Shown here: piece by piece, positions 45,556-54,590 of the stretch
Layout: each line of letters begins with the position of its first letter
Numbering within the stretch: the stretch's first letter is position 1
Source of the DNA: Pyrinomonadaceae bacterium
GTDB lineage: Bacteria > Acidobacteriota > Blastocatellia > Pyrinomonadales > Pyrinomonadaceae
NCBI GenBank assembly: GCA_019694395.1
Contig: JAIBCC010000002.1
Span: 124,330-188,329, forward strand
DNA length: 64,000 nt
Direction: 5' to 3'
Program-made: the position numbers and the translations under genes
The notes under the pieces: generated by a model
What the model saw: only the letters and a program-made list of their open reading frames with translations
Told to the model about the DNA's origin: nothing
Databases searched by the model: none

Positions 45556-45894
45556 ATGAACAGTAATCGAATTAAATTTTTTGCCATTGCCATAATAACT
45601 CTTCCGCTATTTGTTTTATTAATGATCAATACAAATACAACCCGCACTTATGCCAGGGTTGATGATGATGCCGCCACCGTTTACAAAACAAAATGCCAAG
45701 CCTGTCACAGTCCCAAAGCAGAAAAATTCTTTGATCCGGCAAAACCGCAAGAAGAACAAGTTACCGCCATTTTGAAAGGTAAAAAAAGTGAAAAACCACC
45801 CTATATGCCGGCTTTTGAAGAAAAAGGAATTACAGCCGATCAAGCCAAAGCATTGGTTGACTATATGAAAACCTTGAAAACTCCAAGCAACTAG
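45556..45894 (+). CDS. Single-domain monoheme cytochrome c
   Basis: 112 residues with a signal peptide (about 8-32) and one heme site, CQACH, in the same setting as the two-domain cytochrome at 42433 (YKTKCQACHSPKAEKFFDP). The likely Met ligand is in PPYMPAFEEKGI. An AGGAG site lies nine bases before the ATG. It appears to be the single-unit form of the same shuttle family, separately controlled from a promoter region carrying both operator types. Confidence 0.92.
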   Translation: MNSNRIKFFAIAIITLPLFVLLMINTNTTRTYARVDDDAATVYKTKCQACHSPKAEKFFDPAKPQEEQVTAILKGKKSEKPPYMPAFEEKGITADQAKALVDYMKTLKTPSN

Positions 45895-45926
45895 TAAAAC
45901 TCCAGAACAGCCTAGGTTTTACTGGT

Positions 45927-45970
45927 AAAATTGTATCCGATTAGCATCATCTGATCGGATACAATTTTTT
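45927..45970 (+). terminator. Strong rho-independent terminator
   Basis: A perfect 15-bp stem (45927-45941 with 45954-45968; core TTGTATCCGAT and ATCGGATACAA) around a 12-base loop, with the T-run on the 3' side. Confidence 0.88.
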
Positions 45971-46019
45971 GGAAACATTTCTAATTCGGGTGAAATATCA
46001 ACATAAGTTCTTTAGGATA

Positions 46020-46045
46020 AAATTTTAAGATCATTCTTAAAATTT
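46020..46045. repeat. AT-rich perfect 11-bp inverted repeat
   Basis: AAATTTTAAGA and TCTTAAAATTT around TCAT, 107 bp upstream of the NapC-type octaheme gene. It has no T-run and could be an operator; AT-richness makes chance possible. Confidence 0.4.
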
Positions 46046-46151
46046 AATTTGAATCAAGGTTATTTTTATTCACTTCTTCAAATCATACTCAGAACATATT
46101 TCAAAAAATTATCCGAATTATCAAGAATTTATTCTTTGATGAGGCAAAATT

Positions 46152-47804
46152 ATGAGCAAAGACAAAGAAAGCAAAGTTAATGAAGAGGCAGAAGAAGTCA
46201 GTGATAAAGAGATAATGGATGAAAAGGAGCCGCCAAAGGTTCCAAGTCTTTTGCATAATTATATAAGTCTAATTGGATTCGTTTTTGTTTTTACCAGTTT
46301 GGCAAGTATTATTTTTCTTTTTGTTTTAGAATTTACCACCACCTCCGATAATCCTTATTTAGGGGTTTTAACCTACGTTTTATTGCCTTCTTTTTTGGTT
46401 TTCGGTCTTTTTGTTGTGTTGGTGGGGGTTATCTGGGAACGTCAACGCCGCAGAAAATATTCGCCGGAGGAAATAGCGGCTTATCCGATTCTTGATCTCA
46501 ATGGTCCGCGCCGCCGCCGAGCTTTTCTGACATTTTTGGTTTGCTCATTTATTTTTCTGATGATGAGCGCATTCGGCAGCTACCGGGCTTTTGAATATAC
46601 GGAATCTGTTGAATTTTGCGGTCAGCTTTGTCATAGCGTGATGAATCCTGAATTTGTGGCTTATAATGCTTCGCCCCACTCAAAAGTCCGCTGTGTTGAA
46701 TGCCACGTTGGAAGTGGTGCACAAAATTATTTACGGGCTAAATTTAACGGGGTTCGTCAGCTTTATGGAGTTATTACCAATAGTTATAACAAACCAATTG
46801 CGACACCCGTTCATAATATGCGTTCGGCTAATGAAACATGCAGCAAATGTCACTGGTCTGAAAAATATTATGGCGAACAATTTAGGGTATTTAATCATTA
46901 CGGGTATGATGAAAAAAATTCGCTCAATCAAACCAGAATGTTAGTTAAAGTCGGTGGTGGTAGCTCGGAAACAGGGAAAGCCGACGGGATTCACTGGCAT
47001 ATGAACCTTAATAATGAGGTTTCATTTATTTCAGATGAAAGACGGCAAAATATTCAATGGGTTAGAATGAAAGATAAAGAAGGAAATGTAACCGAATATT
47101 TTGCAAAAAATGTAAATCTCACAGTTGAACAAATCGAAAAATCTGACAAAAGGAAAATGGATTGTATTGATTGCCATAACCGACCGACTCACATCTATCT
47201 TTCGCCAAATCAAGCAGTTGATCAATCTCTTGATTCCAAACGACTTGATGTTTCTTTACCATATTTAAAAATGAAAGCGGTTGAAGTTTTATCGGGAAGC
47301 TACACCAACACTGAAGAGGCTCTTAATGCCATCTCAACTAATTTTCCTGAATATTACAAAACAACTTACCCTGATGTTTATGCAAACCAAAAACCTGCCA
47401 TTGATGCAGCAGTAACGGAATTAAAACGGATTTATCAAACTTACTTTTTCCCCGAAATGAAAGCTGATTGGCAAGCCCATCCGAATAACATCGGACATAG
47501 AACGGCAATGGGTTGTTTCCGTTGTCACGACGGACAAATGGCAACCAAAGACGGCAAAATTATCAGAAATGAATGTAATATTTGTCATACCACCATTGAC
47601 CAAACCTTTGGTGGAAAAACAATTACCCCAACGGATGGCAAGTTCCAGCATCCGGTCAATCTTGGCGATTACGGCGATTTCAAATGCGCCGCCTGTCACC
47701 AAGGCAATCGTGGATTTCAACATCCTTTGAAATTAGGCGATATTTCTAAATTCCAATGCGTTGAATGTCATAAGGATCAAACTTACAAGGTAAAAATCAA
47801 TTAA
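46152..47804 (+). CDS. NapC/NirT-type octaheme membrane cytochrome, ImcH-like
   Basis: 550 residues. A charged N-terminus, three membrane helices (about 36-60, 72-97, 120-142), then eight heme sites: an unusual CGQLCH (C-x3-CH) followed by CVECH, CSKCH, CIDCH, CFRCH, CNICH, CAACH and CVECH. The sequence after the first site (HSVMNPEFVAYNASPHSKV) is the NapC/NrfH hallmark, with Met as possible ligand. Three helices plus about seven to eight hemes is the layout of Geobacter ImcH, an inner-membrane quinol oxidase for higher-potential extracellular acceptors. It would feed the same periplasmic cytochromes as the CbcL-like protein. Confidence 0.87.
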   Translation: MSKDKESKVNEEAEEVSDKEIMDEKEPPKVPSLLHNYISLIGFVFVFTSLASIIFLFVLEFTTTSDNPYLGVLTYVLLPSFLVFGLFVVLVGVIWERQRRRKYSPEEIAAYPILDLNGPRRRRAFLTFLVCSFIFLMMSAFGSYRAFEYTESVEFCGQLCHSVMNPEFVAYNASPHSKVRCVECHVGSGAQNYLRAKFNGVRQLYGVITNSYNKPIATPVHNMRSANETCSKCHWSEKYYGEQFRVFNHYGYDEKNSLNQTRMLVKVGGGSSETGKADGIHWHMNLNNEVSFISDERRQNIQWVRMKDKEGNVTEYFAKNVNLTVEQIEKSDKRKMDCIDCHNRPTHIYLSPNQAVDQSLDSKRLDVSLPYLKMKAVEVLSGSYTNTEEALNAISTNFPEYYKTTYPDVYANQKPAIDAAVTELKRIYQTYFFPEMKADWQAHPNNIGHRTAMGCFRCHDGQMATKDGKIIRNECNICHTTIDQTFGGKTITPTDGKFQHPVNLGDYGDFKCAACHQGNRGFQHPLKLGDISKFQCVECHKDQTYKVKIN

Positions 47805-47817
47805 TGAAATAATTTGG

Positions 47818-47848
47818 GGATTGAAAGGATAACCTTTCAATCCTAATT
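47818..47848 (+). terminator. Terminator of the NapC-type gene
   Basis: GGATTGAAAGG and CCTTTCAATCC form a perfect 11-bp stem with an ATAA loop, followed by TAATTTT. Confidence 0.85.
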
Positions 47849-47854
47849 TTACAT

Positions 47855-47892
47855 AAAAAAAGAAGCAGTTAGAAATCAAGCTAACTGCTTTT
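47855..47892 (-). terminator. Terminator of ppdK
   Basis: AAGCAGTTAG (47863-47872) pairs with CTAACTGCTT (47881-47890). On the minus strand the stem is followed by a T-run (the plus-strand A-run at 47855-47861). Confidence 0.85.
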
Positions 47893-47913
47893 CTTATTTG
47901 GACTTATTGTTAA

Positions 47914-50607
47914 TTATTGTTGTTTGATCGCCGAATGAGCTGATGACAATCTCGCAATCGGAACTCTGAACGGTGAACAACTGACATAATCCAATCCAAT
48001 CGAATTAAAGAACTCAATTGAACGCGGATCGCCGCCGTGTTCCCCACAAATGCCAACTTTCAGTTTAGGATTAACCGCCCGACCTTTTTCAATTGCAATT
48101 CGGACAAGCTCGCCAACTCCTACCGTGTCCAAAGTTTGAAAAGGATCATCCGGGTAAATTTTCTTATCCACATATACAGGAAGGAATCTGGCTGAATCGT
48201 CACGGCTCAAGCCCAAAGTGGTTTGCGTTAGGTCATTTGTGCCGAATGAGAAGAATTCCGCATCCTGCGCGATTTGGTCTGCAACTAAGGCAGCACGAGG
48301 CAATTCGATCATCGTTCCAACCAAATATTTGATTTCCATTCCTTGCTCATTCATTACCTGTTTGGCAACTTCACGAACAACTTCGGCTTGGTTACGAAAT
48401 TCTTCAGGCGTGGAAACCAACGGAAACATTACTTCGGGATGGACTTCAATTCCCTCTCCGGCAACTTCGCAAGCTGCTTCAAAAATTGCCCGCACCTGCA
48501 TTCGTGTAACTTCAGGAACAACGATTCCCAAACGGCAGCCACGTAATCCAAGCATCGGATTTGCCTCGGAAAGTTGCTCAACCCGCCGTAAAAGTTTACG
48601 TTTTTCGGCAATTTCATCCAATAAATAGTTCATTTCTGACGGACTGGCGTGACGAGCCTTAAATTTTAAGTCCGTCAATTCTTCCATCAAATCAAATTTA
48701 TTTGGTAAAAATTCATGGAGCGGCGGATCAAGCAAACGAATGGTGACGGGCAACCCTTTCATTGATTGGAAGATCTCCATAAAGTCTTTCTTTTGAAAAG
48801 GAAGCAGTTTTGCCAACGCCTTTTCGCGTTCACCGACACCACTTGCCAAAATCATTTCACGCATTACGGACAAACGGTCCTCGCCAAAAAACATATGTTC
48901 GGTGCGGCATAACCCAATCCCTTGTGCGCCGTAATTTCTGGCAACATCGGCATCGTGTCCGGTGTCGGCATTTGCACGGACTTTCAAACGTCTGGATTGA
49001 TCTGCCCAGGACATTACCAATTCAAAATCTTCATCCAAATGCGGTTGAACCGTAGGAACTTTTCCGCGATAAATTCGTCCGTGAGTTCCGTCCACCGTGA
49101 TCCATTCACCTTTGGTTACAGTAATATCGCCAACGGTAAATTCGTTGTGACTGTAATTGATGTTGAGTGCATTTGCTCCGGCAACGCAGGGTTTGCCCAT
49201 ACCGCGAGCCACAACTGCGGCGTGCGAGGTCATTCCACCTCTTTGAGTCAGAATCGCCTGCGCCAAAACCATTCCGTGAAAATCATCAGGGCTTGTTTCA
49301 CGTCTGACCAAAATCACTTTCTCACCTTTTTTCGCCAATTCTTCGGCTTCGTCCGGTGAAAAGACCACAATTCCCTGAGCTGCACCGGGACTGGCTGGCA
49401 AGCCTGTGGTTAAAACTTCGGTATTGTCGTTCGGATCAATGGTCGGATGCAAAAGCTGGTCAAGCTGTTCGGGAGAAACTCTTTGCAAAGCGGTTTTTTG
49501 GTCAATCAAACCTTCCTTAAACATTGCAACGGCAACCTTTACTGCTGCAGCTCCGGTTCTCTTTCCGCTTCTGGTTTGCAAAATATAGAGTTTTCCGCGT
49601 TCAATGGTGAACTCAATATCCTGCATATCGTGATAATGTTTTTCGAGGCGCGAGGTAATATCAAAAAGCTCTGCATAAACTTCCGGCATTTGTGTTTGCA
49701 AAACTGAAATCGGGCTGGGGGTGCGAATTCCGGCAACCACATCTTCGCCCTGAGCATTCAATAAATATTCACCGTAAAGGACTTTTTCGCCCGTCGAAGG
49801 ATTTCGGGTAAAGCAAACTCCGGTTCCGCTGGTTTCGCCCAAGTTTCCAAAAACCATCACTTGAACATTAACTGCCGTTCCCAAATCACCGGGAATCCGA
49901 TGAACGCGCCGATAATCAACTGCCCGTTTTCCCATCCACGAATCAAAAACAGCGGCAATCGCCATTTTTAATTGTTCCTCCGGATTTTCGGGAAAATCTT
50001 TGCGGTATTCGGCGGCTACAATTCTTTTATAAGTTGCCACGATTTCCTTTAATTCATCAGCATTTAATTCCGAATCAAGCCGTCCACCTGTTTTGTATCT
50101 GTCTAAAACACGTTCAAATTTTTCGTGTTCGACGTTCAAAACTATTTGGCTGAACAGCGAAATAAAACGGCGATATGAATCCCACGCAAATCTTTCATCA
50201 TTGGTCTGTTTGGCAAGTCCGGCAACCGTTCTATCGTTCAAACCAAGATTCAAAATCGTATCCATCATCCCCGGCATCGAGATCGGCGAACCTGAACGAA
50301 CCGAAACTAATAAAGGATTTTCGGGATTGCCGAAACCTTTTCCAAGTTTTGTTTCGAGGGCAGTAATATGTTTTTTTACTTGTTCTAAAAGCCCGTCGGG
50401 AAACATTTTTTCGGCTGCATGGTAGGCGTTACAGCTTTCGGTTGTGAGAATAAATCCGGGAGGCACAGGCAGTCCGTTGCGTGTCATATTGGCAAGTGCC
50501 GCACCTTTTCCACCCAGAATATTTTTACCGTTCTGGTTATTCGGATTTTCAAATTCTTCAAATAAATAACTCCATTTTTTTTCGATAGCTTTTTGCATTG
50601 TTTCCAT
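47914..50607 (-). CDS. ppdK: Pyruvate, phosphate dikinase
   Basis: 897 residues, normal length. The N-terminal ATP-grasp part is shown by LGGKGAALANMTRNGLPVPP and the Gly-rich SRLE...IEFTIERGKLYILQTR segment. The phosphohistidine domain has GGMTSHAAVVARGMGKPCV with the catalytic His. The C-terminal pyruvate barrel has GLCRTEHMFF, EVMFPL and GICGEHGGDPRSIEF with the catalytic Cys. It interconverts pyruvate, ATP and Pi with phosphoenolpyruvate, AMP and PPi. The start at 50607 is supported by GAGGT eight bases upstream. It lies between two cytochrome groups and may link carbon flow to the respiratory genes, though position alone does not prove this. Confidence 0.97.
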   Translation of the reverse strand: METMQKAIEKKWSYLFEEFENPNNQNGKNILGGKGAALANMTRNGLPVPPGFILTTESCNAYHAAEKMFPDGLLEQVKKHITALETKLGKGFGNPENPLLVSVRSGSPISMPGMMDTILNLGLNDRTVAGLAKQTNDERFAWDSYRRFISLFSQIVLNVEHEKFERVLDRYKTGGRLDSELNADELKEIVATYKRIVAAEYRKDFPENPEEQLKMAIAAVFDSWMGKRAVDYRRVHRIPGDLGTAVNVQVMVFGNLGETSGTGVCFTRNPSTGEKVLYGEYLLNAQGEDVVAGIRTPSPISVLQTQMPEVYAELFDITSRLEKHYHDMQDIEFTIERGKLYILQTRSGKRTGAAAVKVAVAMFKEGLIDQKTALQRVSPEQLDQLLHPTIDPNDNTEVLTTGLPASPGAAQGIVVFSPDEAEELAKKGEKVILVRRETSPDDFHGMVLAQAILTQRGGMTSHAAVVARGMGKPCVAGANALNINYSHNEFTVGDITVTKGEWITVDGTHGRIYRGKVPTVQPHLDEDFELVMSWADQSRRLKVRANADTGHDADVARNYGAQGIGLCRTEHMFFGEDRLSVMREMILASGVGEREKALAKLLPFQKKDFMEIFQSMKGLPVTIRLLDPPLHEFLPNKFDLMEELTDLKFKARHASPSEMNYLLDEIAEKRKLLRRVEQLSEANPMLGLRGCRLGIVVPEVTRMQVRAIFEAACEVAGEGIEVHPEVMFPLVSTPEEFRNQAEVVREVAKQVMNEQGMEIKYLVGTMIELPRAALVADQIAQDAEFFSFGTNDLTQTTLGLSRDDSARFLPVYVDKKIYPDDPFQTLDTVGVGELVRIAIEKGRAVNPKLKVGICGEHGGDPRSIEFFNSIGLDYVSCSPFRVPIARLSSAHSAIKQQ

Positions 50608-50645
50608 AAAATTTACCTCATAAATTACTGTATAATTGCGCTAAA

Positions 50646-50682
50646 AATATTGCGCCCGTCAATCTTTCAATCAACGGGCGCG
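50646..50682 (-). terminator. Terminator of the MtrAB-like operon
   Basis: GCGCCCGT (50652-50659) pairs with ACGGGCGC (50674-50681). Read on the minus strand, the stem is followed by AATATTTTTAG, 33-69 bp past the barrel gene's stop. Confidence 0.8.
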
Positions 50683-50714
50683 GTAAAAGTTAAATTAAAT
50701 AATTAGCAAACTTC

Positions 50715-52895
50715 CTAGCGTTCACCCCGTCCAATATAGAACCTAACTGAAGTATATGGAAGATTTGCGTGATAATCTTGTGGACTATATACCCACAAAA
50801 GCGGATTAACCGGGAAACTATCTCTGTAACCAATGTATTGATAACCTACATTCCAATCAATATTTTTGGTTAGACGAATTGCAATTCTGCTTTCCGCCGT
50901 AAATAATCTAAACGGATAAGAAGAAACAATATAATTATTCCCTGCTGCAACTCGGTTTCCTTGTCCCTGATCTTTGTCATAATGATAACTGGCAAAGAAT
51001 GAAACACGTTTGAAAGGTTGAGCCGAAGCATCGAAAAATACATTATGGTCGCGGATATAGAATTGGCTAAAACCTCTAACCAAAGTTCCGGTGTTAATAA
51101 CAATGTCGGTTTCGCTGGTCAAATATTGGTAGGTATAACCTGAACTAAGTGTAAACTTTTGAATTGGTGAATAATCAACTGAAGCTGAGAAAATTCGGCT
51201 TTTTGTATTAGCGTTATAATCACCAGTTGGATAATTTGCCGGCGGGGCACTGGACGTTGAAGGATTTTCATTGTCTTTTGTAATCACCGAAAAATTAACG
51301 CTAACCTTGTTAAAGTTTGCCCGAGTTCTTAAACGTAAATTTGTGTAATTATAATTTGCAAGACGTGTAAAAGCATTGTCAGCAGTTCCGTGTTCTACGT
51401 CTCCAAAGATTACCCAATTTTTCATTGGTTTAGCTTTGAAACCTGCGATCAAGGCGTTTGTTGAATTACTTTCTTCTTCGCAAATTGTAACTGGATTTGG
51501 CGAGGTTACAGTTGCCGGACAGGTTAATGACGAATTATTTACTAAAACAAATCCGCTGGTGTTTCTTACCGTCCAGTTATATCCGGTTTGGTCAATTGTC
51601 CGGTGCGAATATCTATAACCTACATGTAATCCAAAACTATTATTAAATTGATAATCCCCCTCCAGAGTGTTTACATAACGCTTAAAACCTTCTATCCGAT
51701 AATAAGTTGAAAAAGGATATTGGTTTGCGCGGGCAACCCCGGCTGAGGTTCTTGAAGCAACAGTTTGGTCAATGGTATTACCTCCTGTTACATCAAACCT
51801 ATCAAAACTTAAAGTTTCCGAAATTCTAAAATTATCATTGAATAAGTAGGTTAAACCTACATCTCCTCTAAATTGAGGACGTTTTGCGTTACCGGCAGCA
51901 ATAGTTAAGTCCGAATCAATAAAATTGTTTGAACTGTCACGAGCAATGGTAGTTTCGGAAAAGTTAAATTTGGTAGCGGTAGATGAATAAATTACACGGG
52001 AAGTGAAATCTAATTTTTTTGCAAACGTGCGTTGTGCGTGAAAATTAAAATAATTCGTTTCACCTTTCGTTGGGATAAATCTATTCCAGGTGGAATAGAC
52101 GGTTGTGTTAGTTGTGTTATAACCGGGATTACTTCCGATTATGGCAAAGCTCGTCTTATTATCAAACTTGCGATACCCGTAACCCAATCCCAAATTGAAT
52201 CCCGCCAACTTGCCTTCTGCACTTGCCCTAAAATCACTGGCATTAGTTTTAATTGTAGCAACCGGCGAAAATTCATCACTATAAGCACGAGCGGTGATAT
52301 TTCCGGTTCCTTTATCGCGATTGTAACCTGCCCCGAAACGAAGCCTGAAATTCTCATTTTCAGGAAATAGGGTTAAATCAAAATCCCCAAAGTTTCGTTT
52401 GGTATCTGCATTATGACCATTCCGAACCCAAGTTACTAAATTATTAAAATAATTAACTTGACGGATATTAGCATCAAAGCGGTAAGCTCCGGCTTTTGCC
52501 ATATTGATCCGGGTAAAACTGCTTGGATCAGAATCCCAACCCGACGAGGTAACCATCAATGAATCAAACCCACCTTGATCTTCTTTTCCTTTTACAAAAA
52601 AGCTCGAATCAAAAAGTCTAACTCCCGGACGATAATTAAAGTCACTTTTGAATTTATTATCACTTCCGTTAACACTGATTCCACGGACACCCACTTCAAT
52701 ACTCGAAGTAATTTCATAATTGCCAAAACTTACAGAATTATTTTCAGCAGGGGCTGGAGTCGGTGTTGGTTTTGGTTTAGAAGTTTGTCCTGAAACGACC
52801 AAAATTGAGCAGAACAAAACTCCTATTGTCAATAATAAGAGGAACGAGATGTTTTCTAAGCGGCTTTTTCCTCTTTGGTAAAATTTGTCAGCCAT
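50715..52895 (-). CDS. MtrB/PioB-like outer-membrane beta-barrel (cytochrome conduit)
   Basis: 726 residues. A signal peptide (hydrophobic about 18-36, ending VVSGQTS) and a Pro/Thr-rich linker (KPKPTPTPAPAE) are followed by some 670 residues of alternating polar/aromatic strand sequence (for example FRLRFGAGYNRDKGTGNITARA in part) ending in a barrel-like YTSVRFYIGRGER. It sits 22 bp downstream of the decaheme gene in one operon, the arrangement of mtrA-mtrB and pioA-pioB. The CxxC near the N-terminus of Shewanella MtrB is absent. It would form the sheath that lets the decaheme cytochrome cross the outer membrane. A strong GAGGAGG precedes the ATG. Barrel identity is firm, MtrB role inferred. 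Confidence 0.8.
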   Translation of the reverse strand: MADKFYQRGKSRLENISFLLLLTIGVLFCSILVVSGQTSKPKPTPTPAPAENNSVSFGNYEITSSIEVGVRGISVNGSDNKFKSDFNYRPGVRLFDSSFFVKGKEDQGGFDSLMVTSSGWDSDPSSFTRINMAKAGAYRFDANIRQVNYFNNLVTWVRNGHNADTKRNFGDFDLTLFPENENFRLRFGAGYNRDKGTGNITARAYSDEFSPVATIKTNASDFRASAEGKLAGFNLGLGYGYRKFDNKTSFAIIGSNPGYNTTNTTVYSTWNRFIPTKGETNYFNFHAQRTFAKKLDFTSRVIYSSTATKFNFSETTIARDSSNNFIDSDLTIAAGNAKRPQFRGDVGLTYLFNDNFRISETLSFDRFDVTGGNTIDQTVASRTSAGVARANQYPFSTYYRIEGFKRYVNTLEGDYQFNNSFGLHVGYRYSHRTIDQTGYNWTVRNTSGFVLVNNSSLTCPATVTSPNPVTICEEESNSTNALIAGFKAKPMKNWVIFGDVEHGTADNAFTRLANYNYTNLRLRTRANFNKVSVNFSVITKDNENPSTSSAPPANYPTGDYNANTKSRIFSASVDYSPIQKFTLSSGYTYQYLTSETDIVINTGTLVRGFSQFYIRDHNVFFDASAQPFKRVSFFASYHYDKDQGQGNRVAAGNNYIVSSYPFRLFTAESRIAIRLTKNIDWNVGYQYIGYRDSFPVNPLLWVYSPQDYHANLPYTSVRFYIGRGER

Positions 52896-52917
52896 TGTAT
52901 TATCCTCCTCTTATTTA

Positions 52918-53940
52918 TTATCTAAAGTAAACATTGCTCGTATTTGAGCCGTGAATTGCTGCATGGCAAACCGTGCAACTTGTGGATCGAATACTTGTTT
53001 GTGAATGCGGTCCGCCAGTTGGTCCTTCTGAAAGTTGTTCTGTAATACCGCTGTGGCATTCTAAACAGAGCTGTCTTACTTGTGGACGTTTGAGCAATTT
53101 TGGATTAGAAGATCCGTGCGGAGTATGACAAGCCGAACAACCTTCAACTTTCAAAGGTGCATGTTCAAAAACAAAAGGACCTTGTTTATCGGTGTGACAT
53201 TTGATACAAGCCGCATCAACACCCGCTGCCAATTTTGTTTGTTTAGATTCAAACCCGCCGTGTGCATTGTGGCAATCACTACATTTCATTGTTCCTTCCA
53301 AAACCTTGTGATGGAATGGTTTGCCAAATTGCGATTTCGTTTCCGAGTGACATTTAATACAAAGTTGCGGTTCACTCGCTTTAAGCATTAATTCGGTCGC
53401 TTCATTTGGTTTTTGATTTGAAACATCACCAATATAAGCAATTGAATCTGTTTTTGAATCACCATGATTTGGACCGTGTGCAGTATGACAATCCGTGCAA
53501 CCAACATCATTGCGCCAGTGTTCACCGCGTCTGAAATTATTATGACTTTCTTTACCTGCGTGACAACTCAGGCATGTTTCTGAAATTTGTTTTGAATTTT
53601 TATCTTTGAATGAAATTATTTTTGTTTTGTCTGTGGCATCTTCTGTATGAGCTTTACCGGGACCATGACAGCCTTCGCACCCTTGCGCTTTACCTTTCCA
53701 GTCTGCAAGTTGTGCGAGTTTTGCGTGTTTGGTATCTGAAAAACTTTTGAATTGATCTTCGTGACAAGCCTTACAGGTTTCGCTTCCAACGTAATCATCA
53801 GGATTGACGTTTGGAATTTCCATGTTTTCAGCCTTTGTAGTTACACCTAGTTGTGAAAATGAACCTGAAATTCCCCAGATCATCAAACAAAGGGCAAATC
53901 CACTCAGCAAAACGAGTTTAACTTTATTGATTGAACTCAT
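52918..53940 (-). CDS. MtrA/DmsE-type decaheme cytochrome c
   Basis: 340 residues. A signal peptide (about 8-28) is followed by ten CxxCH motifs: CKACH, CEGCH, CLSCH, CTDCH, CIKCH, CSDCH, CIKCH, CSACH, CLECH and CTVCH. The order and the text around them (YVGSETCKACHEDQF, GCEGCHGPGKAH, CSACHTPHGSSNPKLL, HGSNTSNVYFR) match the DmsE/MtrA/PioA family. These thread through an outer-membrane barrel and carry electrons between periplasm and outside. The barrel gene follows directly. A GGGAGG ribosome site lies five bases before the ATG, and a CRP-type site lies 125-140 bp upstream. Confidence 0.93.
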   Translation of the reverse strand: MSSINKVKLVLLSGFALCLMIWGISGSFSQLGVTTKAENMEIPNVNPDDYVGSETCKACHEDQFKSFSDTKHAKLAQLADWKGKAQGCEGCHGPGKAHTEDATDKTKIISFKDKNSKQISETCLSCHAGKESHNNFRRGEHWRNDVGCTDCHTAHGPNHGDSKTDSIAYIGDVSNQKPNEATELMLKASEPQLCIKCHSETKSQFGKPFHHKVLEGTMKCSDCHNAHGGFESKQTKLAAGVDAACIKCHTDKQGPFVFEHAPLKVEGCSACHTPHGSSNPKLLKRPQVRQLCLECHSGITEQLSEGPTGGPHSQTSIRSTSCTVCHAAIHGSNTSNVYFR

Positions 53941-54008
53941 ATTTACCTCCCTTTTGCTTTTGTGTTTTTAAGTAAATAGGTCTGAGTAAAGTAACTTCTC
54001 TACTCTTC

Positions 54009-54082
54009 GGTTTTTATTATATGTGAATAAAGAATTTGGTTCGGTGAGCATTATCACGGTCAATTGTGATACCCATCACAAT
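54009..54082 (-). promoter_or_regulatory. MtrA-like operon promoter with CRP-type operator
   Basis: The operator 54065-54080 is a perfect TGTGA-N6-TCACA, extended to ATTGTGA...TCACAAT. On the minus strand a perfect TATAAT lies at 54016-54021, putting the operator centre about 63 bp upstream of the expected start, close to the -61.5 position of class I CRP activation. Confidence 0.7.
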
Positions 54083-54101
54083 CTAATTTCTGAAGTTATG
54101 G

Positions 54102-54572
54102 TTAACCAAATAGCATTGAGGTAAAAGTCTTGTAATTTGTTTGAATATCTGAGCTTAGCAGCCGCAAAAGCCGATAACTTAATTGAGGTTCGTTTTCAAG
54201 TAATTGGAGAAATTCTTCTCCCGGAAAAACATCAAAATGACAAGGCGTAAGGGTTAAAACTTTTAGGTCGGTCGGAGAATTTGAAATAATTTGGGTAAAC
54301 CCAATTATTTCTTTATTTTCAATCTCACGATGGTATTTCTTTTGAGTCAGTGCATTGAAAAAAGTCAATTCGGATTTCCCTTCCTGCAAAATAAAGATAT
54401 TTTTATTTAAATCGTTATTTTCTCCAATTATTTTACCGGTGGGAAGAATTTTCTGTGATTTCAAAGCGTTTATTTTCTTTTCCGTTTCCGGTGCCAGATC
54501 ACAAAACAAGGATTTCGCAGAAATCGGGTTACCGATAAATCTCCCATAAAATTTGTGACTATCAAGAATCAT
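54102..54572 (-). CDS. Crp/Fnr-like sensor domain protein without DNA-binding domain
   Basis: 156 residues. The sequence has the beta-roll character of cyclic-nucleotide-binding/FNR sensor domains (ILPTGKIIGENNDLNKNIFI, then KKYHREIENKEIIGFTQII, and a CHFDVFPGEEFLQLLENEPQ helix), followed by the start of a dimer helix (LSYRLLRLLSSDIQ). It then stops, so the helix-turn-helix is missing. It is preceded by its own CRP-type operator (54646-54661). It may be a stand-alone sensor or a competitor that dimerises with the full-length regulator encoded next door, or a shortened remnant. Confidence 0.65.
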   Translation of the reverse strand: MILDSHKFYGRFIGNPISAKSLFCDLAPETEKKINALKSQKILPTGKIIGENNDLNKNIFILQEGKSELTFFNALTQKKYHREIENKEIIGFTQIISNSPTDLKVLTLTPCHFDVFPGEEFLQLLENEPQLSYRLLRLLSSDIQTNYKTFTSMLFG

Positions 54573-54590
54573 AAACCTTTCTCCTTATCA

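Noticed and set aside
39862..47804. Possible nitrite reductase NrfA or hydroxylamine oxidoreductase among the multiheme proteins
   Set aside because: No CxxCK heme site or P460-type signature is present; all motifs are CxxCH apart from one C-x3-CH.
47914..50607. Several plus-strand frames within ppdK (up to 145 codons)
   Set aside because: Antisense to a full-length, well-conserved enzyme gene and without coding features.
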